Shown: positions 13,786 through 27,109 of the stretch, piece by piece
Layout of the letters: every line of letters starts with the position of its first letter
Numbering within the stretch: the first letter of the stretch is position 1
Origin: Otis tarda
Lineage: Eukaryota; Chordata; Aves; Otidiformes; Otididae
Direction: 5' to 3'
NCBI GenBank assembly: GCA_026413225.1
Contig: CM048554.1
Coordinates: forward strand, 12,313,463 to 12,377,462
Length of the DNA: 64,000 nt
Notes under the pieces: generated by a model
The model's database searches: none
Told to the model about the DNA's origin: nothing
What the model saw: only the letters and a program-made list of their open reading frames with translations
Made by a program: the position numbers and the translations under genes

Positions 13786-14513
13786 GGAATAACCCCAGGC
13801 ACCAGTGCACAACCAGGACTGACTGGCTGGAAAGCACTTCTGCAGAGAAGAACCTGAGGGTCCTGGTGGACCCAGGAGCAATGTGTTGCAATGTGTCTTT
13901 ATGCCAAAAATTGGGCTGGTGGAAGTGATCCTGCACCAGGAGGGGTATTGCCAGCAGGTGGAGGGAGGTGATCTTGCCCTTCTGCTCAGCCCTGTTGAGG
14001 CCATACTTGGAATGCCGGGTCCAGTTCTGGACTTCTCGGTACACGAGAGACGTGGACATACTGGAGAGAGTCCAGCAAAGGGCCAATAAGATGATGAAGG
14101 GACTGGAGCACCTATCGCATGAGGAAGGGCTGAGAGAGCTGGGACTGTTCAGTGTGGAGAAGAGAAGGCTCCGGGGGGATCTCGTCCGTGTGTATAAATA
14201 CCTGAAGGGAGGGTGTAAAGAACACAGTCAGGCTCTTCTCAGCAGTGCCCCGTGACAGGACCAGAGGCAATGAGCGTAAACTGAAACACAGGAGGTTCCT
14301 TCTGAGCATCAGGAAACGCTTTTTCACTGTGAGGGAGACCGAGCACCGGCACAGGGTACCCAGGGAGGGTATGAAGTCTCCATCCTTGGGGATATTTAAA
14401 AGCTGTCTGGACACGGTCCTGGACAACTGGCTGTAGGTGGCCCTTCTTGACCAGAGGGGCTGGACCAGGTGACCTCCCGAGGTCCCTTCCCGCCTCAAGC
14501 ATTCTGTGACTCT
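13786..14513 (+). mobile_element. CR1 LINE, 5'-truncated 3' fragment (copy A)
   Basis: The sequence follows the end of avian CR1 ORF2 into its 3' UTR. Translations in shifting frames show the CR1 signatures RVQQRANKM, GLEHLSHEEGLRELGLFS and YKYLKGGC, then FFTVRETEH and SPSLGIFKSCLDTVLDN. The end carries GGTCCCTTCCCGCC and ATTCTGTGACTCT, the usual CR1 tail. The early part (13870-13960) is badly diverged, with internal deletions. Reading frames are broken at several points (for example around 14250), so the copy is dead. The YLKGGC form of the C-terminus differs from copy B, which reads YLKGAY, so two CR1 subfamilies are present. Insertion predates the accumulated frameshifts. Confidence 0.93.
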
Positions 14514-17500
14514 CCAATTCCCTTTCTGACTTTTTTTTTCTTTTTTTCAACTGAGGAAGCCTTCTCTGCCTCACATTGCCTATATTTTTTCTAGGTGTCA
14601 TCAGCTAAGACATTTGGCATCATCAGCGAAGATTTCCAGTACTGGGAAACTGAATCCTATTCCCAGGGCTTCAAAGACAACAATTCAGCAACAAGCACTA
14701 CCTTTCCTCAGGTATTTCACTGCTCTTCTCCAGAGGGACGGCATCGTAATCATAATCTTCAGTGGGTATCAGCAACTCTGGGATTTTTTAATCCTGTAAA
14801 GCAGGGCTGTGTTATAGCACTGTGATATTAGCAGAGTCTTCCTGCGTTACTTCTTGCCTGCAAGTTATATTTCAACAGGGGAAACCATTCGTAACCTGCC
14901 ATCTCCCGAGTCTGCCAAACATCCACAAACCTATTGCTAATCTGCTTTCTCTAATGAAAGCATCAATTCCTAGCAGCGACAGTTGTCATTAAATCAATAA
15001 GATACGTAACCCATTCCTCTGGTGCCTCACACGAGCGCTTGAGGAGCTTGTTAACAAGACTTGCTAACGCTGAGGTCCCACAGTCCAGAAGTTTCCCACT
15101 GATGCTGCAAAACGTAATGGTATTTGGTTTACAGAAGAACTTCCCCAATTTGCTTTGTTCTCCTAAACTTTTTAACACTGTTTTCCCTCTGATTTTTCAG
15201 TGTTTGAAACCTGCGGAGCAATTTTGCTCGGGTGGAGGCAGTTCAGGCTTGAACGGAGCACTGACAGCAAACATCAGGCATCGTTTTCTGCAGGTAGCCA
15301 AACACTGCCACGGAGACAGTCAGTTCTAGGTTTGGCCAGCAATTTATTTTTCCCCCAGGGAAGCACTAAGCTAGCTCTTAGTCATCCCTACGGGGTTTCC
15401 TTCTTTCCCTGGGATCTATTCCTGTTTTTTTTTTTAAATAACTTGAAAGCAAAACTGTGGCCTCTTATAGTCTCCCAACACTCTTCTGGCCCATAAAAAC
15501 CCTGCTTCTGGAAATCTGGAGGCCGGCTAATGTTTTAAGGATAAGGAGATGACCCCAGGGTTGGCCGCTTTGCTTCCAGAATGTTTCCTGACATTAAAGT
15601 GCAGCTGATGTGATTTTTCTTTCCAGCACCAAGGGCAGCTTGTGCTGACAAGGGAGTCCTTCCATGGTGTGAAGCAGTCTTTTTTACTGGTTTTACAGGT
15701 TTTCGGTGGCTGGGCCTGACCATCTCCCGGAAAGACTTTCACCCTTTCTCCATGCACGTTTGTGTGCGCGTTGACACAGCAGGATCGAGAGCTGCAAAAA
15801 TACGGATCATACTGCTGACCTGCTGGCTTGTAGGCCATAATTAGTTTATGTCTGCAACAACAAAATGTTTCACGTGGGTCTGTTCAGAGCAGGGAGGTAA
15901 GGAGGGTGATGGTGCTAGAGAAAGAAGAGGGGAAACATAAAAGGAGTGAACAAGCTGGCGAAGAGAAGAAGGCCAGAGGTGCTCAAGGACAGAGACAAAA
16001 TAAGACAAGCTGATTATGGAAGAGGCTGTGCTTCAAAACATAAAGAAGAGCAGCACAGAGGGATGCGAAAGAGCAGTAATGACAGGGAGATGGATCGGAT
16101 GGGCAAGCCGTGGATTGAAGGTGAAGGCACAAAAGGGCAAGGACAGATACATACGGCTTTGCAATTAGCGGCTGTGATTTATGTTTGCTTCTTTGTCTTA
16201 TCATCCCTCCCTGGCAGATGTCCTGCACGCTGTGGCAGTCAGGGGGGTATTTGGGGCGGGGAGAGAGGGGATTTTAAATAGTCTGACTAACCGTGAGGTA
16301 TGGAAGGGACTTTCTAGCAGTCTGTACGACCTACCCAGGCAATTCTCATTAGAAATATATTCTAAATTAAGTAGTAGCTGACATTTTAAAATAATTTAGC
16401 CCAGCGTTTGTACTTCTCACAGCAGGTTTTTGTTCCCTCGGACGGAACCTGAGCACTCAAAGCTGGTTTGGGTTTCAGCTGGGGGCTGGTGAGGGGCTGG
16501 GAGGAGGGAAGCAGGAACAAAGGTGGCGCAGAGGAAAAACTTTCTTTGTTGGGACAAATCTCCTGCACTGCTCCCTGATCCTTTCTCCTCATCCTGATCA
16601 TCCTCTTTCCTCTGTACATGCACACAAAAAAAAAGCTCGAAGCGACGTGATTGTGTGGCCATCACTTGATTAGCTGGTGAGGCTGAGGCTAACGGAGAAG
16701 CTCAAAATTCGGGAGGGGGCTTAGATATTTAACTTTCATTTATTTTCAATTAGTTTTTTCCAAGTCTGCTCACACAGCAGGATTAACACCATAAGTAGGG
16801 AGCAACGGGTTAATCTTAACCCAAGGCTGATCTGGAGGGAGCTCCGTCACCTCCAGTCCCCACCACAGAGGAGAGAGGAACCAAGGCTGAGCAGGAGGAG
16901 AAGCAGGAGGCCAACAGGGTGAATTTGGGAAAGGAGGGGTGCCCTCCCTTGGGAGCGGAGGTTGGAGAGGCTCGGCTGTCTGGAGCGGGCCAACTGCAGC
17001 CACGGCAAAGGCGAGTGGTGGGGCACGAGGGATGTGTGGCTGACCGCGAGCTCCTCTGCTGGGTGTCCCTCAGGGAGTGAGTCAGGACTTGTGGGCTCAC
17101 TCTTTCCTTTAATAGCTGGGGCCGAGGGTGTTTACCCTGTCTGCCTGGGCAGCCCAAGCACAGGGACCTTTTGTAGCCCTCCCACCCACAGCTCCAAGCT
17201 GACGGGCGTCGTGCCCAGGGTGCCTCAGGACACGTGTCCCTCTCCGGGGAATCAAGAAATAAAGCTCCTGGGATTGACTGTGTCAATAACGACACTATAG
17301 ACCCATATATAAATGCGACTACATGAATATATTAACTTTGCTTCGCTGTTCAGCAGCTCCAGGAAAGCTTATGTTTGGAGGGAGCACACCTTGGTAAATC
17401 ACTCCCAAACACCTAATTTGTTGGCCTGACAGGGCTCATACTACAACAGCCTGGAAATGAGACGCTAAGTGCATTTTTTTTTCTCACTTCTTCTTTTGGA

Positions 17501-20500
17501 ATTTCTTTTGCTGTTTTTCTCTTATCTGCAGGTCCTTTGGGTGAGCATCTGGTACCTGCTTGCCCAGCTTGGCTGCTTTTTCTTGATATCCCTGTCTCTT
17601 CCCGTTCTTCCTTGGAGGCTGTAGCAGCTCCCCTGCCCTTAGAGGAGCTCAGGAGGAGCCTTGCCCAGGAATCGGGGATTTGCTGCCTCTTAGGCCAAAC
17701 AAGAGCACACACTTGTGGTAGCAAAGGATTAAGTCTCCTCTGGCATTATGTGTAAGGGATACAAACGCCTGGTTTTCTGTCTGGTCTGGGAATGGGCATC
17801 CCTGGGCAATCCCTGTGAACAGTGATTGAGAAACACAAGTGAGGTAAAATTCAGGGATCCTCATTTCCACTGGCAGCTTTTAAGGGAGTCTATATACCCT
17901 AAAAAGGCTGGAAATGGCTGCAGAGTACAGTATCTCCAGCTTGCTCCTGGCCAGATCTCGTCCCTGTGCTTGGAGGTGGCTTCTCCCAGCTGTCTCCTGC
18001 TTCCCCCTGGAGCCAAGAGCCTGCATCAGGCTCTTGCAAAAGATGCCTTGTTGTAAGTGGCTCAGTCGAGCATCTGTGGATCCCAAATTAAGAAATACAA
18101 GTAAAAAAGTGGAAACCTTTAAGAAGTTAATCCATTTTTACCCTGGAAAGCAAAGGTAACTGGCCCAGCCTGGCTTGGTGAGGTGCTTCAGGTTCTCCGG
18201 AGGAGATCTGGGGATTGCCCCTTCCTTGGCTGGAGCAACTTTGACAAGTTTGGGAGGGAGAGAAAGCTGTGGGAAGGGATGGGAATGAATAAAATAAAGC
18301 CAAGGGAGAGAGAACTTCCTTATATTCACTGCCCAGTTGCAGAAAGGGAAAAAAAATACTTGGATGTTTGTTGCACTTCCAAAGAACACATAGTGAAAGT
18401 ATATAAACTATTTAAAAACCCAACATGCATTAAATAGTATTTACCTGCCATAACTGGGAGGAGGGGGGAAGAAAAGAAGATGACATCAATTGGAGTGGGA
18501 AGTATTTTGATTGAAAAATGTCAACAAGCTCTCCTAGAAGGAACAACAAGAAGCAGTGATTATGCTTGTACAAAACAAGCCCTTCTTTCCTATGTAGAAG
18601 ATTAGTTTTATTTTTCCAGATTCAGATCACTTACTTTGCCCTCAAAAAGGCCAAATGAAACTCCCCAAACATTCCATTGAACTCTCCAGAAAGCTTTGGG
18701 AACCGGAGAGGAGAAAAGAAGAATGAGAACCTCAGAAACAAAATACGAGATCAAGGTCCAGGTTGTCAAAGACCAAAAAATGGCTGTGAGGACCGGGCTC
18801 TGCGTTGGCGATGACATTTCAGTGGAGAAGCTCTTCCTGCTGATCCTGGCTCCTACCTCAAGTCTGGCCATGGAAAAGGATTTTCTAGGTGTTTGGGTTG
18901 TTGGAGATTTAGCGGCTCGCCAGTGACTTCTAGGTTTTTTTATTCTCTAATCCTACATGAGCGCTGTAGGCTGGGAGAGACATAATCCAGGCTCCTTGAA
19001 TGAATCTCACAGAGTTTTGTTCTTAGACAGAAAATGAATTAGGTTAAGCAGGGATTAGAGGAGACACACCACATGCCTGCTTGGCCCCATGCAGTCACAA
19101 TTGTTTATGTGCGAGCTGGGAAAAAAATGGTTTGGGAAAAAATAGTTGTAAAAATTAACAGGTTTTCCAAAGCAAAAAAAAAAAAAGAGTAGTAATAAAA
19201 AGGAACCTTGGAGAGTTGTGGAGACTTTTTCAAAATGGCAATCCCATGGCACCGGACAGCCCTGGAAGTCCAGGGGAAAATATATCCAGGATGGAGCCAG
19301 CATCCATGGAAAGATGGAAGTTCGATGGCTGTAGACGAATCTGAGAATAACAAGCTTTGCTAAGAAAGAGCTTTGCTAAGAAAGAAGGGCTGATAGAGAG
19401 AGGACAGTTTTAGAATGCAACGATCACAAAGATTCGGGTGATGTTTTAAAAACTGCAGTCACAGCGGGTGGGCGATGATGGCCCACAGGTTGTCCTCCTT
19501 AGCCTCGGCGTTTCTCAGGCCTTGGAAGGCCAGATCCTGCCCTGCCTGCCACGCTGGAGCCAGGCTTGCCAGGCATGGAGCAAGATGCCCGGTTTCTGGA
19601 TTTTCTATTTTAAGCAGCTTCCGTCAGAGGTGAGGAGTTGAAAGTTGCCATGCCGACAAGGAAATTTCAGGCCCTAAAATAGTCAAAACTTGCTTCTGCA
19701 TCATGCGAGCCTGCGCATGCTTCCTGTGAGGGAGGTGATGACCAAGCTAGGAGGGTGCAGGGAGGATGTAAGGATCCTTCCTATGCAGGGGGGAAACAAT
19801 CCCCTCAAGAAAGCATCTATAGGATGCTTTCAGACTCCTTCCCTATAGATATCTGGGTAAATTAAGAAGCAGTGGGCAACAGACAGCAGCAGCAATGAGG
19901 GGATCCTAATGATCATAGCATTAAAAAAATCTGATTATTCCTGGTTTTATTATTATGGTCACTGCTAGAGATCTTACCCTCCAGACTCTGATAAGGAATC
20001 AGTCCTCAGTGTGAGACATGGAGAGCAGAGAAAGAGAAACTGGGTGGTTTAGGAGGGAATATGCATTTCTCAAGGAGGTCTTGCACTATGCTTGTGGGGC
20101 AATAGTGGTCCATCATGATGTAAAAGATTCGCAGCTACATGCTGGAGATACCCGGTTGCTGCACCAAGGATCCAGCTGTGTCCTGCCAACCACAGGCCCA
20201 AAGCCTTCTGTTGTGCAGGACTAAATGGGCTTGGTTTTGCATTTTCCCTCACTGTTCAATCCAATTTGACCAAAGATCCCAAAATGTGGGTTTGTTCTTT
20301 TTTGAAAAAAGTTCTTTAAATCTTGGTTAGCCCCTGCAGAGACGCCCAAACCACTCAAGACAGTGACACAGATCTGCCGGTGGTTAGGAGACAGTTTTGC
20401 CTCTTGCACATACTCGAGTGAGGTTATTCTCTAGCCTCACAGAAGCACAAATGCAAACGCTGTTTAACCATCTCTGAGCAAGGAGAAAATCAATTCCCTT

Positions 20501-21538
20501 CACGTGCTCAGAGCCAGCCATGCTCCCGACCCCACTGGGCGCTGGAGCATCTCTGCGGCCATCAGAAACGATCCCTGGCAGAGCCCAGGAGGCTTCTCGC
20601 CACGGTGAGACTCAATGTGCATTTCAGCAGAGCGAAATCACAGCTCACCTTTTATTTCCCATGCTCTGCCTTTTTTAACTCTCTCCCTCACTCCTATTGT
20701 TTTTCCCTGCTCACCCCTCCAGCTAGTTGTTGCTCCGCAGTCCACGCTTACAAATGTAATTTCTTCTGATGTATGAATATTTCACAAGCGCTCCCTCCCT
20801 GGGGACAGTGCCAACCAAGCAGGAGGCAGCCTCTGCGGGGATGGAAATGGTAGCAAATGACAATCTTAATGAAAGATCTCTTCTCCAAGGGCATCTCTGC
20901 AGAAAAGTGCACCATCCTGCAAGAGCTCCTAGCTCATTGGAGTACGCTCTGCTGTGCTGCTGCTTGAGTTGCCTTTGGCCATGGGTGGTGGATGTGTAGA
21001 GAAATATAGTTCAGTCTTTTCCCAGGATACATGTTTCATAGGTCTGGGGATGTGTTGGGATGTTCTGGTCTGAGCTCCTCATAAGAATTATAGAAATATC
21101 TTCCCTTCTGTAGATGTACAATAGCATAACCCAGAGAGTGGCGTGATGCTTTGGGTGATTTTTTTTTCCATCTGGTGTCCCGACAGAGGAAATTCATCAC
21201 ATAATACCCCCCATCCTGATACACATAAGTAGCTGATAATCTAAGTGTGTATCAAATCCAAACAACAAACTCAGCATCTTCACCAAAGAAATGTGCACAT
21301 GGGCCCATGTTTCCCCATACCTCCATATCTCCATCCCCTCCCGATCTCCTTGCCCATCTCTTCCAGATCTGCAGGCCACCAAGAGGGGCTGGCACCCAGG
21401 TGAAATATTTTCCCGGGGTCTTGTGACCCCTAGACCCATCCAAATCTTTTTCAGTGAGGCCTCCTCCCCAGTGGATCTCCCTCACTGTGCAAGACCTTTT
21501 GCTTCACACCAGTTTTCTCTGCCCCATCCAGACTCAGG
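14514..21538. other. Intergenic DNA, no gene recognised
   Basis: No open frame here matches a family I know. Two exon-like open segments on the + strand (14595-14711 and 15201-15293) have good splice signals and lengths divisible by three; they are discussed as findings. A perfect 16-bp tandem duplication (AGCTTTGCTAAGAAAG) lies at 19353-19384. The rest is ordinary unique DNA with short homopolymers. Confidence 0.55.
19353..19384. repeat. Perfect 2 x 16-bp tandem duplication
   Basis: AGCTTTGCTAAGAAAG occurs twice head to tail at 19353-19368 and 19369-19384 without a mismatch, suggesting a recent slippage duplication. Confidence 0.85.
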
Positions 21539-22575
21539 ATGGTCACGTGCATCAGCTCCATGTCCAAGTGGAGATCAGTGATGAGTGGCATTCCTCAGGG
21601 GTCAATACTGGGACCAGTGCTGTTTAGCATCTTTGTTGGCGACATGGACGGTGGGATAGAGTGCACCCTCAGCAAGTTCACCAATGACACCAAGCTGTGT
21701 GGTGCTGTCAACATGCTGGAGGGGAGGGATGCCATCCAGAGGGACCTTGACAGGCTGGAGAGGTGGGCCTGTGCCAGCCTCATGAAGTTCAACCAGGCCA
21801 AGTGCAAGGTCCTGCACGTGGGTCGGGGTAATCCCAGGCACAAACACAGGCTGGGCAGAGAACGAATTGAGAGCAGCCCTGAGGAGAAGGACTTGGGAGT
21901 GCTGGTGGACGAGAAGCTCAACATGAGCCGGCAGTGTGCCCTTGCGGCCCAGGAGGCCAACCGCATCCTGGGCTGCATCAAGAGAAGCGTGGCCAGCAGG
22001 TCGAGGGAGGTGATTCTGCCCCTCTACTCTGCCCTGGTGAGACCCCACCTGCAGTACTGCGTCCAGCTCTGGAGCCCCCAACATAAGAGGGACATGGACC
22101 AGTTGGGAAGAGTCCAGAGGAGGCCATGAACATGATAAAAGGGCTGGAGCACCTTTCCTATGAGGACAGGCTGAGAGAGTTGGGGCTGTTCAGCCTGGAG
22201 AAGAGGAGGCTCCAGGGAGGTCTTATAGCAACCTTCCAGTACCTCAAGGGGGCCTACAGGAAAAATGGGGAGAAACTCTTTAGCAGGGCCTGTTGTGTTA
22301 GGATGTGGGGTAATGGCTTTAAACTGGAAGTGAGTATATTTATATTAGACATAAGGAATATATTCTTTACGGCGAGGGTGGAGAGCCACTGAAACAGGTT
22401 GCCTGGAGAAGCTGTGGATGCCCCATCCCTGGCAGGGCTCAAGGCCAGGTTGGACGGGGCTCTGAGTGACCTGCTCTGGTGGAAGGTGTCACTGCCCAAG
22501 GCTGGGGGGTTGGAACTAGGTGATCTTTAAGGTCCCTTCCAACTCAAACCATTCCACTATTCTGTGCTTCTATGA
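21539..22575 (+). mobile_element. CR1 LINE with reverse-transcriptase remnant (copy B)
   Basis: About 1.04 kb of CR1 is kept: the C-terminal half of the reverse transcriptase, the downstream ORF2 tail and the 3' UTR. An open frame of 196 codons (21539-22129) reads [14 protein letters not shown], then [10 protein letters not shown], then [13 protein letters not shown] and [20 protein letters not shown], all CR1 RT landmarks. The catalytic FADD motif has become FTND, losing one catalytic aspartate. A one-base shift near 22125 breaks the frame before the MIKGLEHLSYEDRLRELGLFS segment, which continues from 22126. The 3' end has the GGTCCCTTCCAACTCAAACCATTC box and an ATTCTRTG-like tail. The endonuclease and N-terminal RT are absent through 5' truncation. 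It cannot mobilise itself. Confidence 0.96.
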
Positions 22576-25500
22576 TAAATATTCGCATCTGCTTCACCCC
22601 AGCAGTATGTACATAGCAGTGCATATGGATCCCCCCGTACGTATAGAGCTACCTTATAGATCTCCTAGCTGTCCTAGCTATCTGAATCACACATCTTAGA
22701 TACATCTCAGTTATTTATCCCAGTAGCAAGCGCAGCCCGTGCCTGAGCGGAGGCCACGGTGCTGTCTGTCTCTCCGACAGTGGGTGGCACTATGCAATCA
22801 AAATAGCGTTGCTTCCCCTTGATTCCACTCTCTTCATTTTTCCAGCCTGGTGGGGTTTGAGCCAGGAGGTGTCAGCAGGGCAGGGAGCACGGATTTCACA
22901 CCAACAGCATCTCCAAGCCGAGGTTCATCGGAGGGGAGCTCGTACAGCAAGCTGCGAGCTGCCCGGAGGATGCTTCCCTAGGAGAATTGGAATGGCAAAG
23001 TTACTCTGAAGGCTGAGCCTGGTTTGAGTTGTGCTTTTCATCACTTTTCTTTTTTTTTTTTTTTTTAATTTAAGGAGCAAAGAATGTCTATTAGGAAAAA
23101 TCTAGTGTCGTTGCCTCTTTATTGTCCTTTTTTTTTTTTCTTGTAAAACACCCAGAATAATTGCTGGTCCACATTTCAGGATAGTGGTAATTTATCTTTC
23201 CTAGAAAGAACTTTAAAATATTGAGACTCAGTGTTGTGATTTGTTCTTGACAACAAGAAATGTGGAGCTTGATATGCATCTGTTGTGATAATTTTTCTTT
23301 GCATTTGTCTTCCTTTGGCGATGTAAAGGAGATACTCAGGTCTGGCTTTCACCTGCTCTAGGACTTTCTCATCAGCAGGCTTTTCCTAGGTAGCTCCCAT
23401 TGCAAAATTCAATTCTGCCAAATTGAACTGATCGCAAGTGAATGACAGCGAGATAGTGCGGTCCATGAGTCCATGAATGATGGTACCATCAGGTTTGTCA
23501 CTAGGGGAAAGGACACAGAAACATTTGCCCGGAGTGCTAAGCTTGGCAGGAGCACAGGCTGCTTGAGTCTGTATGAAAACAATGTTGTCAAATAAATTAA
23601 TAAAGTTTCTATGATATTAACAAACACTGAACTGTATGAAAAAATGTATTTCAAAATTGAATAGTATTTTTTACCTAAACCACACCCTTGACAGGGGAAC
23701 AGTGGGATGCTAAGGAAATAATGAGGAAGCAACCACAGGTTTATGATAAAAATGCAGAGTCTCCTAGCATCTCAAAGGAAGACCTGGTTCCAAGGTGGCC
23801 TATACACCAGAGCAAAATCCAGTGTGTTTTTGTCAGGTCTATCCCAAACCAGAGTTTCCCAGGTGAAGTCAGGGTGACGGAGGGTTTGTAAAACAACAAC
23901 ACATCGTCTCACTGGAGGGTATTTGATCCAAGGGTCCTCAGCTCTCAGTCACATCTTGCCCAGTTCAACTTCCCCGAGGCAGATGAAAACCCAAGTGAGG
24001 CAACTGGAACACAAAACATTTTCAGAGCCAAAAACACGGTGTGACCCTAGGAGCTGCTGGTTGTGCCCACGGCACCTCAGGCTCAGTTTAGAGAACAGGC
24101 TGTGCCCAGCCTGGCTCACTGACTGTGTGGACATGTCCGTCAGCAAGGATAGAAGTCATGCTGGAGAAATAAAACGCAGACAAAGTGAGTCTGCAAACTG
24201 GAAAGGCTCAGTGTCACGAGATGGGGTCTGTGCTGGTGCTGGCAAGCAAGAGGGCTTAGAGTGACCCTGACCCTGCTTATGGTTATGAGGTGGGGCCAAG
24301 CTTCCCTCCTCAAAGAGAGCATCCCCAAGACCTCAGAAAACTATAGTTTATCTTGGAGTTGTGCAGGAACTAATCCTCTGTTCTCTTAGATATCTGGAGA
24401 AAGTTTCAGGGAGAATAAGTGTGCTTCTTTCATGGACCCAGACTAGAGAAAAGGAGACTTTCACAGCACTCACAAACCTACATGCAGGGAGAGCAGCGGT
24501 GGACATTAAATCCCCTTGAAGTGCAGTGAGAGGCTGGGCAAGCATACACAGGGTCCATGGAACCTGGTGGACGCTCACTGCAGACCCCAAAAGAGCACCA
24601 GGAAAGGACATGACTATGCCAGGAGGAGTACTGCTTTTTCCACTTCCAGAGGAGACCTCTTTGGCAATTACAGAGCACCACCCCGCTTTTGCAGACCAGA
24701 GCAGGTGACTGGTGTCTTCGTGTACCACTACGCCCAGCTCAAGAGACGATGGCTCCTACGACACCAGTCTGTGACCAATCCCAACCATTTTGTGCTAACA
24801 GTGTGTGTCTGTGTATGTCTCCTTTCACAGCTGTGTCAAGGTCACACCCTGCTCTTCTTTACTTTAAAGCAAATGATTCCATGGACTTTGTGCCAGCACT
24901 TTAGATTCTCTAGTGTCTATACATCAGCCTGGCTTCAGAGACCAGTGGGTTTACATTAGCTCACGCCAGGTCGGGGTTGGCTCAGCCTGTTTGCTGATGG
25001 TGATGCCATATGTTTTAGTGTAGCTCCAGCAAGGTTCATCTTATGGGGATCAGATGGGAAAACAAGGGGGTCTTGTCTCAGGGGAGATGTCTGGTTGTAA
25101 GAAAACATCCGTTTCCCTGAGGCATGCTGCCTCTGTGCACCTCAGCATCCAAACTGGTAAAGACTTCAACACAACGTCAGCCTTCCTTCTCCCTTTTGCA
25201 GAGGCCCTGGGGTTCAGGGGTACCAACCACATGGGCCAGACCCTCTCCTCTCTCCTCTCTCACCCTCTCCTTCACAGCATCTGCTCTGCTCGGATGGATG
25301 GTGATCAACAGCAGGAGAGTGCCAAGTGACAACATCTGCTGCTGTGGGAGTTGCTGTCAGCGTGGTGTGCTTTTTTCTCTCTTCTGGTAGAAAAGCCGAA
25401 CTCTTCCCCTGCAGTGAAATCTGTGAGATTTTATGGAAAATCAGGCAAGGTAACTGTGCTCCTGTCAAGTACGCCATAGCCTGAGGGGCCAGTTTCTCCT

Positions 25501-27103
25501 GAGATCAGCCCCACCAGTTCCCCATCTTTCTTTCTCCAATGGGACCAGCAGTGCAAAGGCTGTCCCCGCCATTCCCTTCCCATACAGCGTATGCTCATCC
25601 TTTGGGTGGCAAAATTAAATTCTGCCTACGCAGCTGGGAAATGTCAGGCTTCGCCCAGACTTGTGCCTGTCCAGTGCCCACACAGGCTGTAATGCTCAAA
25701 AAGCCCCTTGGCTCAGACCTGTCCGCCCAACTTTGCTCTCCATCACTCCTCTTCATGCCGAGTGTGGACATTATGGTTAATGTGGAGGATTCACAGCCCT
25801 GGCCCGAAGGACTTAGAGTCAACAAAATGTTCTTTATGAAATTATTTCTTCCAGGGTCATTTAATGAGAAGTGTTTTGCCATGTTTTATCTCAGTTAGAT
25901 GCCTCCATGGGACTGATGGGAGGTTTGCTCCAGCGGGGCCAGAGTCTCGCCCAGGAGCCAGAGACTCTCAGAAGTGGCTTTGGCTTTCCTCAAATTAGGC
26001 TGTTTGTGACTCACAAGCTTGTGTCTTGCTTTCAGATGAGAGAGAGAGATAGAGGAAAGATGGGTCAATAGGCAGACTGGTGCAGGTTCCATCCCAGGCT
26101 CCACAAATTGCTTTGGCTAAATGAAAGATGTTGCTAGTGGGCTTTTGACACACAATTCCTGCCTGCTCCCCAGTTAACCCTTCCCTGGGAGCAGTAAACG
26201 AGGGGATTTAATTAATTACATACTACCTGGTTGCAACAGTTTAATTATTAGAAACTCGAATGTCACCAAATGTATTGAGGAATAAAAGCTGTATTTGCCG
26301 GTGAGGCTTCTGATAGGATGACAAGAGAAGCTCCTAAGATATTTGTGAGTTTTTCACTTTTGGAATTGGTTTATCTGGTGTTAATGAAAATCTAGGCGTA
26401 TATTTAGGACTTCTCCCACTGCCAGTCGGAATTGCTTTCCGCAGAGCCCAGGTCCTGGGGAAAGGCTTGGGGTCCTGGATACAATATGTCCCTGTTTGAA
26501 TCAGAGCTGTGTACCCTAAGGGTGTGCGCGTACCCTCATGCAAACGAACACATCCCTTCTTATTTATCCAGCTCAGCCCCTCGCAAAATACTCCTACCAG
26601 ATTCTGTGCATTTTCAGCCCAATTGCTCTGAATGCAATTATCCAATCCTGCTAAATCTGTTAAAATGCGATTAGCCAATGCAATTACCCAGTAATAGAGC
26701 TGGTCCAAAAATTAAAAGCAGCAAAAAGAAAGAGAGGGGAAAGGAAAAGCAAAATTGAGGCATTTGCAATTTTTTTTTTTTTAATTACATTTCCTATTTG
26801 ACAGTATGATGGGAACAACCCTCTGAAGCTAGAAAAAGATTGGTTTCAAAGTGGAAAAAAACAACTCTGCCTTATCATCAGAATTTGTTCCCTGAAAACA
26901 GTTTTCTGTCTCAAAATGCTGACCCAGGGAAGATTTTTTGCTGTCTTCCCTGCAGTCCTCTTTAGTCGCCTGGAGGCACATGAAAGATGGTGTTGCCTTG
27001 TTCCACATGAGCAGGATCAACAGTGACCAATGTCCCGCGAAGAAAAATGTGTCCGGAACCTGCTGGAGCTGGCTGATGATGCTCTCCCATGAAAAACACC
27101 AAG
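22576..27103. other. Intergenic DNA, no gene recognised
   Basis: T17 and T13 tracts lie near 23050-23140, and AT-rich DNA near 23580-23660 and 26200-26280. The latter contains several TAATTA-type motifs. Open frames of up to 147 codons show no domain I recognise. Confidence 0.55.
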
Positions 27104-27109
27104 CCTTGG
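27104..27109. repeat. Target-site duplication, left copy (CCTTGG)
   Basis: CCTTGG directly precedes the LTR and is repeated exactly at 27597-27602. A 6-bp duplication is typical of class II (ERVK/alpha/beta-like) retroviral integration. Confidence 0.85.

Noticed and set aside
21595..22084. Antisense frames of 128 and 160 codons
   Set aside because: They are shadows of the CR1 reverse-transcriptase frame on the opposite strand.
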